Assembly (NCBI RefSeq): GCF_003347605.1
Contig: NZ_QDFZ01000006.1
Coordinates: forward strand, 186,001-250,000
Reading direction: 5' to 3'
Source: Chryseobacterium sp. KLBC 52
GTDB taxonomy: Bacteria; Bacteroidota; Bacteroidia; Flavobacteriales; Weeksellaceae
DNA length: 64,000 bases
Shown: piece after piece, positions 42,304 to 52,527 of the stretch
How positions within the stretch are numbered: position 1 is the stretch's first letter
Layout: every line of letters begins with the position of its first letter
Position numbers and translations under genes: made by a program
The notes under the pieces: generated by a model
Seen by the model: the letters and a program-made list of their open reading frames with translations, nothing else
What the model was told of the DNA's origin: nothing
Databases searched by the model: none

Positions 42304-42990
42304 ATGTCAAATCTGCTTTTACTGCACGGAGCTTTAGGTCACAGCGACATTTTCAAACCTTATCTGAGTGCATTGTCCCAATATTTCACCTTACACACCC
42401 CTTTATTTTCAGGACATGGAAATCAGGAACTTCCCGCAGACGGTATTACTATTGAAAAATATACTCAGGAATTATCCGATTATTGTAAAGTGAATAACTT
42501 AACTGATGTATCAATTTTCGGGCACAGCATGGGTGGTTATGTTGCACTTTGCTACGCCATGGAAAATCCTGACAATATAAATTCTGTGATAACACTGGGC
42601 ACAAAGTTCGACTGGACTGAAGAACAGGCTTTAAAAGAAAGCAAAATGCTTAATCCGGATGTTATTCTTGAAAAAATTCCGCAGTATGCCCAGCTTTTAG
42701 AATCACAACACGGAGCAAAGTGGAAACAACTTCTTCCGGCTATTGCTGATTTAATGGTTGATTTAGGTAAAAATCCTCCTCTGGAACATAATTTTGCTAC
42801 AATTAGCACTCCGGTTCAAATCATGGTGGGTGATAAAGATCATATGGTAACGCTGGAAGAGAGTATGAGAGTTTACAGAAGCCTTTCCAACGCAAAACTG
42901 GCCGTACTCCCGGATACAAAGCATCCTATGGATAAAGTACGACCTGATTTATTATTGAATTTACTAAAAGATTTCTGGAATCTTTCTTAA
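42304..42990 (+). CDS. Alpha/beta hydrolase
   Basis: This 228-residue cytoplasmic hydrolase has the nucleophile elbow FGHSMGGYVA, an oxyanion region LLLHGALGHSDIF near the N-terminus, the acid in VGDKDHMV and the final His in PDTKHPMDK. The fold is that of esterases, lipases and haloperoxidase-like enzymes; the substrate is unknown. Its stop lies one base from the stop of convergent upp, with no terminator hairpin between them. Confidence 0.85.
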   Translation: MSNLLLLHGALGHSDIFKPYLSALSQYFTLHTPLFSGHGNQELPADGITIEKYTQELSDYCKVNNLTDVSIFGHSMGGYVALCYAMENPDNINSVITLGTKFDWTEEQALKESKMLNPDVILEKIPQYAQLLESQHGAKWKQLLPAIADLMVDLGKNPPLEHNFATISTPVQIMVGDKDHMVTLEESMRVYRSLSNAKLAVLPDTKHPMDKVRPDLLLNLLKDFWNLS

Positions 42991-42991
42991 A

Positions 42992-43642
42992 TTATCTTTG
43001 AAGTTTTTCTCCGTAGCTCAAATCTCCGGCATCACCTAATCCAGGAGTGATATATCCTTTTGAAGTCAGATGTTCATCAATGGCTCCTACCCAGATATGT
43101 GCTTCAGGATAAGCATTCTGAACTGTTTCAACGCCTTGTTTTGAAGCAATGGCTGCTACGATATGAAGCTGGGTTGGATTTCCGTTGGTTAGCAAGTCTT
43201 TGATCGCTTCAATCAGAGAAGCTCCGGTTGCCAACATGGGATCTGCTACGATCAAAGGTCTACCTTCAATGTTTGGACAGGTAAGATAATCCTGTTTGAT
43301 TGAGAAATAATCGTTGGCATCGTGTTTTCTGTATGCCGCTACAAAACCACAGTCTGCTCTGTCCAAATAGTTAAGAATTCCTTCGAATAACGGAACTCCT
43401 GCTCTTAAAATGGTTGTAATAACCGGTTGCACAGCAATTTCTCTGCTTTTTATTGTATCTAAAGGAGTTTGAATTTCAACTTCTCTATACTCCAGTCCTT
43501 TACTGATTTCAAAAGCGGCAATCTCCCCGATTCTTTCCATATTCCTTCTGAATCTCATTCGGTCATGTTGGATCGTAACGTTTCTAAGTTCGTTAATCCA
43601 TTCGTTGACCAGAGAAAAGTGTTGCGATAAAATAGTAAGCAT
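42992..43642 (-). CDS. upp: Uracil phosphoribosyltransferase
   Basis: This 216-residue protein makes UMP from uracil and PRPP in pyrimidine salvage. Matches include RFRRNMERIGEIAAFEISK, TTILRAGVPLFEGIL, the PRPP-binding VADPMLATGASLIEAI, and the uracil-binding C-terminus KGYITPGLGDAGDLSYG. The length fits bacterial Upp. A -7 box is at 43686-43693. Confidence 0.94.
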   Translation of the reverse strand: MLTILSQHFSLVNEWINELRNVTIQHDRMRFRRNMERIGEIAAFEISKGLEYREVEIQTPLDTIKSREIAVQPVITTILRAGVPLFEGILNYLDRADCGFVAAYRKHDANDYFSIKQDYLTCPNIEGRPLIVADPMLATGASLIEAIKDLLTNGNPTQLHIVAAIASKQGVETVQNAYPEAHIWVGAIDEHLTSKGYITPGLGDAGDLSYGEKLQR

Positions 43643-43685
43643 GAAAAATTTATTTTTAATTTCAGTTAATTGATATTAATTGCTG

Positions 43686-43693
43686 CAAAATTA
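43686..43693 (-). promoter_or_regulatory. -7 box (TAATTTTG) for upp
   Basis: TAATTTTG on the minus strand lies 43 nt upstream of the upp start codon. Confidence 0.5.
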
Positions 43694-43755
43694 CAACTAA
43701 AAAACGAATTGAAAGATCGGGCAGAAAGAGAAAGTCTGCTCTGATGATATAAAAA

Positions 43756-43782
43756 ACTCCGGCAAGCGAAGCTTGCCGGAGT
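43756..43782. terminator. Strong bidirectional-type terminator after der
   Basis: A perfect 12-bp GC-rich stem, ACTCCGGCAAGC/GCTTGCCGGAGT, with a GAA loop is flanked by A6 and T5, 22 bp past the der stop codon. Confidence 0.9.
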
Positions 43783-43803
43783 TTTTGTGAACAGTAGTTC
43801 TTA

Positions 43804-45114
43804 TTATTTTTGTCTGAAATACACTTCAATCGGAACTCCGGTAAACCCGAATTGTTTTCTCAACTGATTTTCAGTAAATCTTTTATACGGTTCCTTCACA
43901 TACTGTGGAAGGTTGCAGAAGAATACAAACTGTGGTGACGGCGTAGGAAGCTGAACACAATATTTGATTTTGATATATTTTCCTTTCAATGCCGGCGGCG
44001 GTGTATTTTCGAAGATCGGAAGCATTACTTCATTCAGTTTTGAAGTTTTAATTTTCTTCTTACGGTCTTCATAAACCTCCATGGCCACTTCTACAGCTTT
44101 TAAAATTCTCTGCTTCGTTAAAGCTGAAACAAATAGGATTGGAATATCCTGGAACTGACCAATTTTATCTTTGATTGATTTTTCGAAATCACGCATTGTA
44201 TTGGTTTGCTTGTCTTCGATCAAATCCCACTTATTCACAAGGATTACAATTCCTTTTCTGTTTTTCTGAGCTAAACCAAAGATGTTCATATCCTGAGATT
44301 CCCATCCCTGTGTAGCATCTACCATGATGATCACGACGTCAGAATATTCGATAGAACGGATCGATCTCATTACAGAGTAGAATTCAAGGTCTTCGTTTAC
44401 CTTAGACTTTCTTCTCATCCCTGCTGTATCTACTAATACAAACTCGTGTCCGAATTTGTTGTATAAAGTCTGGATACTGTCTCTGGTAGTTCCTGCAATA
44501 TCGGTTACGATATTTCTTTCAACATCCAATAAAGCATTGGTCATGGTAGACTTTCCTACGTTTGGACGACCTGCAATGGTAATTTTAGGAAGACCTTCGA
44601 AAGGATCTTTATATTCTGTAGTAGGGAAATCTTTCACAACATCATCTAACAAGTCTCCTGTTCCGGAACCTGTTGCAGAAGAAAGTGTGTAATATTTATC
44701 AATTCCTAACTGATAGAATTCTGTTGCAGGAAGTTCTTCCTTCGCAGAGTCTACTTTATTGATAACGATATAAATTGGTTTGTTGGATCTTCTAAGAAGT
44801 CTGTAGATTTCGTGATCTGTATCGGTAAGCCCTTCTTCTACGTTCATCATAAAGATAATAGAAGTGGCTTCATCCACCGCTAATTGTACCTGCTTACGGA
44901 TTTCCTCTTCAAAGATATCATCTGTACCTACATCATAACCTCCGGTATCAATTACCGTAAAATCTACTCCGTTCCAGTCTGATTTTCCGTAGTGACGGTC
45001 TCTGGTAACACCAGCTGTAGAATCTACAATAGCCTCTCTTCTTTCTAATAAACGATTAAAAAGCGTGGATTTTCCAACGTTGGGACGTCCAACGATCGCG
45101 ACAATATTTGACAT
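43804..45114 (-). CDS. der: Ribosome-assembly GTPase Der (EngA)
   Basis: This 436-residue protein has two tandem GTPase domains, each with P-loop GRPNVGKST (starting at residue 8 and near residue 183). The G3 boxes are DTGGY and DTAGM, and the G4 boxes NKVD and NKWD. A C-terminal KH-like domain ends GFTGVPIEVYFRQK. Der is essential for 50S subunit maturation. It has its own promoter box. Confidence 0.96.
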   Translation of the reverse strand: MSNIVAIVGRPNVGKSTLFNRLLERREAIVDSTAGVTRDRHYGKSDWNGVDFTVIDTGGYDVGTDDIFEEEIRKQVQLAVDEATSIIFMMNVEEGLTDTDHEIYRLLRRSNKPIYIVINKVDSAKEELPATEFYQLGIDKYYTLSSATGSGTGDLLDDVVKDFPTTEYKDPFEGLPKITIAGRPNVGKSTMTNALLDVERNIVTDIAGTTRDSIQTLYNKFGHEFVLVDTAGMRRKSKVNEDLEFYSVMRSIRSIEYSDVVIIMVDATQGWESQDMNIFGLAQKNRKGIVILVNKWDLIEDKQTNTMRDFEKSIKDKIGQFQDIPILFVSALTKQRILKAVEVAMEVYEDRKKKIKTSKLNEVMLPIFENTPPPALKGKYIKIKYCVQLPTPSPQFVFFCNLPQYVKEPYKRFTENQLRKQFGFTGVPIEVYFRQK

Positions 45115-45195
45115 AAAAAATGTTTAATAATCCTTTTGCTTTGCTCAGGATATGTTATTAATGGGTTACTCCAACTTTTGGAGCCCAATTTTTTG

Positions 45196-45203
45196 CAAAG
45201 ATA
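45196..45203 (-). promoter_or_regulatory. -7 box (TATCTTTG) for der
   Basis: TATCTTTG on the minus strand lies 81 nt upstream of the der start codon, so the 5' UTR is long for this organism. Confidence 0.45.
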
Positions 45204-45220
45204 GGGTTTTATTATTTAAC

Positions 45221-45250
45221 AGATGGAAGCTGGGAGAAGGAGGCTTGATG
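45221..45250. repeat. Short heptamer run (AGATGGA AGCTGGG AGAAGGA GGCTTGA)
   Basis: Four 7-bp units related in sequence to the arrays at 48947-48981 and 49043-49084. Confidence 0.6.
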
Positions 45251-45477
45251 TTATTATCCATCGGATAAATTAATGTAAACCCTGCTTTTTCAATCTAACA
45301 AATATATCCACAAATCTACTGTTTATGGGTAGAAGAAGATTTTTTTAAAAAATTTTATTGAAAAATAATTATTTGGATATCAATACATAAAGCGATCCGC
45401 CCACCTATTATGTTAATTAATCTTTAATTTAGATTTTCATATTTAAAATAAATTCTATAATTTCGCGGCATAGAAAC

Positions 45478-45548
45478 AGACCCATGGTGTAGCGGTAACA
45501 CTACTGATTTTGGTTCAGTCATCTGGGGTTCGAATCCCTGTGGGTCTA
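45478..45548 (+). tRNA. tRNA-Gln (anticodon TTG)
   Basis: The 7-bp acceptor stem AGACCCA/TGGGTCT closes the cloverleaf. The anticodon stem ACTGA/TCAGT encloses TTTTGGT, giving anticodon TTG. The T arm has GGGGTTCGAATCCC. CCA is not encoded. A terminator follows at once. Confidence 0.95.
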
Positions 45549-45550
45549 CA

Positions 45551-45574
45551 AACCATCCTTTTTTAAGGGTGGTT
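45551..45574 (+). terminator. Terminator after tRNA-Gln
   Basis: AACCATCCTT/AAGGGTGGTT forms a 10-bp stem (one G-T pair) with a TTTT loop, followed by a T run. Confidence 0.85.
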
Positions 45575-45671
45575 TTTTGTTTTTCTTTTACATATTCTAC
45601 TAAAGTGTTAGCCTTATTCTCAGCTTGTCGGCATTATTTGAACTGTTTATAAAAACAATAACCACTTGGGG

Positions 45672-46223
45672 CTATTTATTATTTGTGGACACGAGCGAGA
45701 CGCTCGCGCCAGCAGAGGAAATGGGAGGTAACACCAGTTGTAAAGAATTAACATAGTCGTTATTAAAATAAATAGCCCGTATTTCTTTATACAGAAAAGA
45801 TTCTATTAACAACCAGTTTGCTTTTGGACTTAATAATCTCGCTTTAAATGAATGATCTTTAACAAGATCAATTTTACCAATATAACATGTATGAGGATAT
45901 TTCAGCTCAATTTGAATACGTTCAATTTTAGACTGTAAATCCAATAACAAATTTATATTATCAACAATATTTAGCTCAACACTTTTTTCAGTGATCGCTC
46001 CTTTTAATCTCAGTATATTTTCTTTAAAGTCATACTCATCTGATCTTTGAATGTTTTTAATATACCTTCGGCTTATCAGTACAAAACCATCCACCACATA
46101 ATCAACAGGAATATATTTTATATAACACCAATCATCTGATATATCTACCAATATACCCTCAAATTATTTTTTATTTTTTAGGGTAATTGAAACAACATTA
46201 TTGATAAGCTCTTTTGTTTTCAT
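45672..46223 (-). pseudogene. Small hypothetical gene with an in-frame TAA after codon 19
   Basis: From ATG at 46223 the frame reads MKTKELINNVVSITLKNKK, meets TAA at 46166-46164, and continues in the same frame as FEGILVDISDDWCYIKYIP for another 163 codons to 45672. The downstream part has only a TTG (46151) as possible start. The protein sense across the stop is continuous, so a nonsense mutation (for example CAA to TAA) is the simplest reading. Translation of a 159-residue product from TTG is the alternative. The C-terminus (SSAGASVSLVST) is encoded by a GC-rich palindromic repeat. The function is unknown; an SH3/LSm-like start is possible. Confidence 0.6.
45686..45716. repeat. REP-like palindrome at the 3' end of the interrupted gene
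   Basis: GCGAG-ACG-CTCGC within a GC-rich 31-bp block contrasts with the AT-rich surroundings. It supplies the last 15 or so codons of the reading frame, which suggests insertion of a repeat into the gene end. Confidence 0.5.
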
Positions 46224-46352
46224 CTCTTTTAGTCTCTTTCATTAATGGCACTCAAATTTACAAACTCTAGAAAGAAACAACCTCATTCGTAGATATAATG
46301 ATTAAGACATTTAGAGTAAAATCTTTGTATTATCGACATTGAGATCAATAAA

Positions 46353-46377
46353 AAAGGCAGCCATAAATGCTGCCTTT
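46353..46377 (-). terminator. Intrinsic terminator after katG
   Basis: A perfect 9-bp stem, AAAGGCAGC/GCTGCCTTT, with a 7-nt loop is followed by T on the minus strand. Confidence 0.85.
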
Positions 46378-46398
46378 GCTTATTTTCATTTTCACTTA

Positions 46399-48684
<2,286 letters not shown>

Positions 48685-48741
48685 TTATTTTATTTTTTAT
48701 GTTGATTAATACAGTTTCAATTTTCTGTTGTAAGAACATGA

Positions 48742-48772
48742 CAAACCTACAACGTTTGATCGATAAATACAA
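48742..48772 (-). promoter_or_regulatory. Promoter of katG (TTG-N20-TAGGTTTG)
   Basis: On the minus strand TTG (48772-48770) is followed after 20 bp by TAGGTTTG (48749-48742), a full consensus match. The 5' UTR is about 60 nt. Confidence 0.65.
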
Positions 48773-48946
48773 TCTATTAATTTTTATTTCAATGATAGTC
48801 AAAAACTATATATTGATATTTTCAACGGCACAGTACCAAGACATAATTGTGGTATTAAGTTAGTCATTTTTCAAATTAACTTAAATAAAAACAGCAGTAT
48901 ATAGCCCAATTTAGAATTACTCAACGTAAGAATTTTAAAGGGGAAA

Positions 48947-49084
48947 GAAAGTTGGAGACTGGAAGAAGGAAGTTTAATCGCCTCATGAAAAACAATTTGA
49001 TCATTTCTGAAAAACCACGCTATTCCAGCAATTTCTAAAAGCACTTCCCTCTTCCCTCTCTCAGCTTCCATCTTTCTCCCACTA
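48947..49084. repeat. Inverted pair of heptamer arrays
   Basis: The left arm is GAAAGTT, GGAGACT, GGAAGAA, GGAAGTT, TAATCGC (48947-48981). The right arm is ACTTCCC, TCTTCCC, TCTCTCA, GCTTCCA, TCTTTCT, CCCACTA (49043-49084), which is roughly complementary to the left. Confidence 0.65.
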
Positions 49085-49130
49085 AAAATAAATTAACTAC
49101 CTTTATATGGACCAAATATGAACATCTGCT

Positions 49131-49598
49131 ATGAAAAAAATAATTGTTGTGATTCTTGTTGCCTTTATCATCATCCAGTTTTTCCCTATTGATAAAACAA
49201 ATCCACCGCTTACTCCGGGAATGGACTTTATAAAAATTAAAAATACGCCGGAAAAAATTGCCCGTACCCTCAGAACGTCTTGCTATGACTGCCATTCCAA
49301 TGAAACCACGTATCCATGGTATAGCAGTATTTCCCCAACTTCGTGGTGGGTAAAAAATCATATTGATGAAGGCAGGAAACATCTTAATTTTTCTACCTTT
49401 GCAGTATATGAACCTAAAAGACAGCTTCATAAACTGGAGGAATGTATAGAAATGGTAGAGAAAAAAGAAATGCCGCTGGAATCTTATTATTTAGGTCATC
49501 AGGATGCCAAACTGTCGGATGAGCAGCGTACAGATCTTGTACAATATTTCAAAAAAGTGAAAGAAGATACAGAAAGAGGAATCATGTTTAATAAATAA
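49131..49598 (+). CDS. Haem-binding domain protein (cytochrome-like CxxCH)
   Basis: This 155-residue protein has an N-terminal signal/anchor (KKIIVVILVAFIIIQFFP). The haem_bd domain begins KIARTLRTSCYDCHSNETTYPWYSSISPTSWW, with a CYDCH haem c motif at about residues 48-52. The closing segment LGHQDAKLSDEQRTDLVQYFKKV is family-typical. It is likely a periplasmic c-type haem protein. It lies 4 bp upstream of a DCC-family gene, so they form an operon. Confidence 0.85.
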   Translation: MKKIIVVILVAFIIIQFFPIDKTNPPLTPGMDFIKIKNTPEKIARTLRTSCYDCHSNETTYPWYSSISPTSWWVKNHIDEGRKHLNFSTFAVYEPKRQLHKLEECIEMVEKKEMPLESYYLGHQDAKLSDEQRTDLVQYFKKVKEDTERGIMFNK

Positions 49599-49602
49599 TG
49601 TC

Positions 49603-50013
49603 ATGGAAAATTGGAAAAATAAGCATATTGTTTTTTTTGACGGAGATTGCGGAGTTTGTAATTTCTGGGTGCAATGGATTTTGGAGAGAGACAAAAAAGA
49701 CCAATTCATGTTTGCTTCTCTTCAATCTGATTTCGGACAGCAGTTTTTATCAGAAAGAGGGCTGGAAACCAATGTCTTCAATACGATGTATCTTTGGAAA
49801 CCCGGACGGTATTATCAGATCAAATCAAGAGCAGTGCTGGAAATTGCCAATTTACTGGGAGGAGTTTATAAACTTTCGTTTATTGGGAAAATAATGCCTG
49901 CATTTTTAAGGGATAAGATGTATGATGTCATTTCAAGAAACAGGATGAAACTGGCCAATCAGAAATGTTATTTACCGGATCAGCATCAGAAGAAAAAGTT
50001 TATTCAGGTGTAG
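49603..50013 (+). CDS. DCC-family thiol-disulfide oxidoreductase
   Basis: This 136-residue protein has the D-x-x-C-x-x-C motif in VFFDGDCGVCNFWVQWIL (residues about 9-26). Later family blocks are MYLWKPGRYYQIKSRAVLEI and LRDKMYDVISRNRMKL. DUF393/DCC proteins are thioredoxin-like. The role next to a haem c protein could be cysteine reduction, but that is inference. Confidence 0.85.
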   Translation: MENWKNKHIVFFDGDCGVCNFWVQWILERDKKDQFMFASLQSDFGQQFLSERGLETNVFNTMYLWKPGRYYQIKSRAVLEIANLLGGVYKLSFIGKIMPAFLRDKMYDVISRNRMKLANQKCYLPDQHQKKKFIQV

Positions 50014-50038
50014 TTTTCTTTCAACTTTATATAAAAAT

Positions 50039-50107
50039 ATCATTCCGTAAAAATTTCCAACGAGCAGTATTAAAAATAATACATTGTAGAGATTTCTACG
50101 GAATGAT
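50039..50107. repeat. Long inverted repeat after the DCC gene
   Basis: ATCATTCCGTAAAAATT (from 50039) is inverted as GATTTCTACGGAATGAT (to 50107), with one mismatch in the arms and about 33 bp between. It resembles an intergenic REP element and may also end transcription. Confidence 0.5.
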
Positions 50108-50189
50108 AAATAAGACATATAGTTTTTCTTGTTTAATGTTTAATGTTTAATAAAAAACAATCTAAATAAAAGTCGCTTATCAGCTTTAT

Positions 50190-50238
50190 CATTCATCATT
50201 TACCATTACTCATTACCGATTGCTCATTACTCATAAAT
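50190..50238. repeat. Heptamer array (CATTACT type) at the end of the amylase gene
   Basis: Seven units in phase: CATTCAT, CATTTAC, CATTACT, CATTACC, GATTGCT, CATTACT, CATAAAT. The last one contains the amylase stop codon. Confidence 0.75.
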
Positions 50239-51670
50239 TCAGCGACCACACAGAATATGAATTTGGCGGACATTGGATTTTCACCCATTTATCTCCCTGA
50301 GTGGTTGGATACCAGCTTGAGTTTCCTGTGAAATCTTTGATCTGCTGACTGCTCCAGTTTGTTTCTATCCATCTTTCCTGCCAATTTGAAGAGGTGTTGA
50401 TATAGACAACAAGTCCGGGATTACCGTTATAGCCGTTACGTCTTGCAATATATTCATCATTATCAGTATACAGAATGGAAGTGGTTCCGGTAGCTTTATT
50501 ATTATGAATCCAGATCAGATTATTCAGTCTTTCTTTGTTTAACCATTCTTCATAATCTCTGTAAAAAATGGTCGGATAACCTTCATGGGTTAGGATATAG
50601 GCATAGGCCGGCATTTTATTGTAAATAATATCGGTATCATGATTGGCTACAAAAGTAACTGCTTTGTATGGATTTCTTTTCCACATCATATCATCATTCA
50701 GAACGTTTAAGTTTCCGTTATCAAAGGCTTCATCCATTTTATAATAAGCAGCAAAGTCAAATACGGAACTGTTCGCATTATTTGCCCACCACTCTAATGT
50801 ATTGACGTTGGAATCCCATAATTCTCCCACTGAAAACCCTCCTACTTTTGAATTCCAGGTATTGACTACCCATGGCCCGAATCCTTTAACATAATCAAAT
50901 CTCCAGCCATCAAATTTCATCACGTTTTTATAATATTTTGCCACGGAATCATCTCTTCCCCAAAGCCAGTCCTGCACATGAGGATTAGCATGACATAAAT
51001 CCGGAAAGCCGCCAAATGCCCCTTCATCATTATTTCCGTAAGCATTTTTATAAAAGTCATTATAATTTCTCTGAAATTTTCCTGATGCCACTCCTGAAAA
51101 ATTAGTCCAGGTATTCGTTCCCGTAAAAGGATTGGCTTCAGACTGCCCGCCACTGTTGTGATTGATTACAATGTCTGCATACACCTGCATATTTTCAGCA
51201 TGCGCTTTGGTAATCAATGCTTCCAGTTCGGCTCTGGATCCGAAACGGGTTTCTGTGCTTCCATTCTGATTAAAATCTCCAAAATCATAATAATCGGTAG
51301 GATCATATCCCATAGAATAAGCCCCGTTCTGAGCTTTTGATGCTGGAGGTAACCATACAGCTCCAATTCCGGCGGTAGACCATGCGGTTAATTTGTCTTT
51401 AACGGTATTCCACCAGTTACCCCCTTCCGGAACATCCCAGTAAAAACCTTGCATCAGAACTCCGCCACCTGGTCCGGCTGTAAATTTACTTTGTGCAGAA
51501 CCGGAACCGTTTCCTGTACTGAAAGGGCGTCCATCATGATGGGTAACATTCACTGTTTTGTTGTGAACCTCTTCTTGTCTGGTAGGTTCAGTTGTCAATT
51601 CATCACTGGTTCTACATGAGCTTACTAATGCTAAAGCCAGCAGGGAAAGGAAAAAGTTTGTTTTTTTCAT
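50231..51670 (-). CDS. GH13 alpha-amylase lipoprotein
   Basis: This 479-residue protein has a lipobox at the N-terminus (LALALVSSC, Cys about residue 19) and a short Ser/Thr/Gly linker. The GH13 barrel begins LMQGFYWDVPEGGNWW. Catalytic blocks are VYADIVINHNSGG, DGWRFDYVKGFGPWV (nucleophile Asp), GFSVGELWDS (acid/base Glu) and FVANHDTDI (third Asp). It likely hydrolyses starch-like glucans at the cell surface. No sus-type genes are adjacent, so it is a stand-alone enzyme. Confidence 0.93.
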   Translation of the reverse strand: MKKTNFFLSLLALALVSSCRTSDELTTEPTRQEEVHNKTVNVTHHDGRPFSTGNGSGSAQSKFTAGPGGGVLMQGFYWDVPEGGNWWNTVKDKLTAWSTAGIGAVWLPPASKAQNGAYSMGYDPTDYYDFGDFNQNGSTETRFGSRAELEALITKAHAENMQVYADIVINHNSGGQSEANPFTGTNTWTNFSGVASGKFQRNYNDFYKNAYGNNDEGAFGGFPDLCHANPHVQDWLWGRDDSVAKYYKNVMKFDGWRFDYVKGFGPWVVNTWNSKVGGFSVGELWDSNVNTLEWWANNANSSVFDFAAYYKMDEAFDNGNLNVLNDDMMWKRNPYKAVTFVANHDTDIIYNKMPAYAYILTHEGYPTIFYRDYEEWLNKERLNNLIWIHNNKATGTTSILYTDNDEYIARRNGYNGNPGLVVYINTSSNWQERWIETNWSSQQIKDFTGNSSWYPTTQGDKWVKIQCPPNSYSVWSLNL

Positions 51671-51844
51671 CGCTTTAATTAATTATCAATCTATTAAACA
51701 AGATACGATTTTATTAAAAACAAATTCAAATGAAAGGGAAATATTTTCATTTTCCACAATAAATCAATAAGAAAGGTATTCAAATTTTTTCATTAAAAAA
51801 TCATAAATTTTTAAGAATCCCGAGACAATTTTTCTTTTAATCCA

Positions 51845-51852
51845 TATATTTG
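51845..51852 (+). promoter_or_regulatory. -7 box of the DUF4290-murA operon, possibly leaderless
   Basis: TATATTTG ends 6 nt before the ATG at 51859. No -33 TTG is evident. Confidence 0.5.
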
Positions 51853-51858
51853 CATACT

Positions 51859-52527
51859 ATGGAATACAATACCCAAAAAACTCAGCTTCATATGCCGGAA
51901 TATGGCAGAATTATACAACAGTTGGTTGAGCGCTGCAAAGAACTTCCTACCAAAGAGGAAAGGAATGAAATGGCTATGGCAATCATCGATTTTATGGGTC
52001 AGAGAAACCCACAACTTCGCGACGAGGAAAATTATAAACATAAACTTTGGGACCATCTTTATATTCTTGCTAATCATGATCTGGATGTAGATTCTCCTTA
52101 TCCCTTCCCTACAATGGAAGAACTGGCAGAAAAACCAAAAAGAATGGAATATCCAAAACTTCAAGGTGACTTTAAGTTCTACGGAAAAAGTATTCTTCAA
52201 TTGATAGAAAAAGCAATCGAACTGGAAACGGGCGATGAAAAAGAAGCCCTTATCGAAGTGATTGCCAACAATATGAAGAAGTCTTATAATGTCTATAATA
52301 AAGAACATGTGACGGATGATGTAATTTTCCGCCACCTGAAAGAACTGTCTGAAAACAGGTTGGATCTTACCGGAATAGATTCTCTTGAAAAGAGTAAAAT
52401 CTATTACACAAGCAATAACAACAACCGAAATAATAACAATAACAACAGGAATAACAACAATAATAAAAACAATAATAACCAGCCTAACAAGAGAAGGCAT
52501 AACAACAATCATAAAAACAGAAAATAA
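51859..52527 (+). CDS. DUF4290 protein with Asn-rich tail
   Basis: This 222-residue protein starts at ATG 51859 (MEYNTQKTQLHMPEYGR). The N-terminal 185 residues match DUF4290, a Bacteroidota family of unknown function that is characteristically located directly before murA. The last 35 or so residues are almost only Asn with Arg/Lys/His (NNNNRNNNNNNRNN-like), encoded by AAT/AAC runs. Such a tail is disordered and may bind nucleic acid or vary in length by slippage. Its stop codon overlaps the murA start (TAATG). Confidence 0.88.
   Translation: MEYNTQKTQLHMPEYGRIIQQLVERCKELPTKEERNEMAMAIIDFMGQRNPQLRDEENYKHKLWDHLYILANHDLDVDSPYPFPTMEELAEKPKRMEYPKLQGDFKFYGKSILQLIEKAIELETGDEKEALIEVIANNMKKSYNVYNKEHVTDDVIFRHLKELSENRLDLTGIDSLEKSKIYYTSNNNNRNNNNNNRNNNNNKNNNNQPNKRRHNNNHKNRK
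52405..52515 (+). repeat. AAY microsatellite coding the Asn-rich tail
   Basis: Runs of AAC and AAT triplets with scattered AGG/AAA interruptions cover the last 37 or so codons of the DUF4290 gene, just before the overlapping murA start. Confidence 0.8.

Larger units (their letters stand above)
45115..45477. other. 363-bp intergenic region between der and tRNA-Gln
   Basis: It contains the der promoter box, a short heptamer run (45221-45250), AT-rich sequence with no ORF, and the likely tRNA promoter (CTATAATTTCGC near 45454-45465). Confidence 0.5.

Noticed and set aside
42111..42455. 114-codon plus-strand ORF
   Set aside because: It is built from the heptamer array and the out-of-frame start of the hydrolase gene.
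48871..49071. 66-codon ORF (MEAERGKREV...) upstream of the haem-binding gene
   Set aside because: It is a translation of the heptamer repeat arrays, not a gene.
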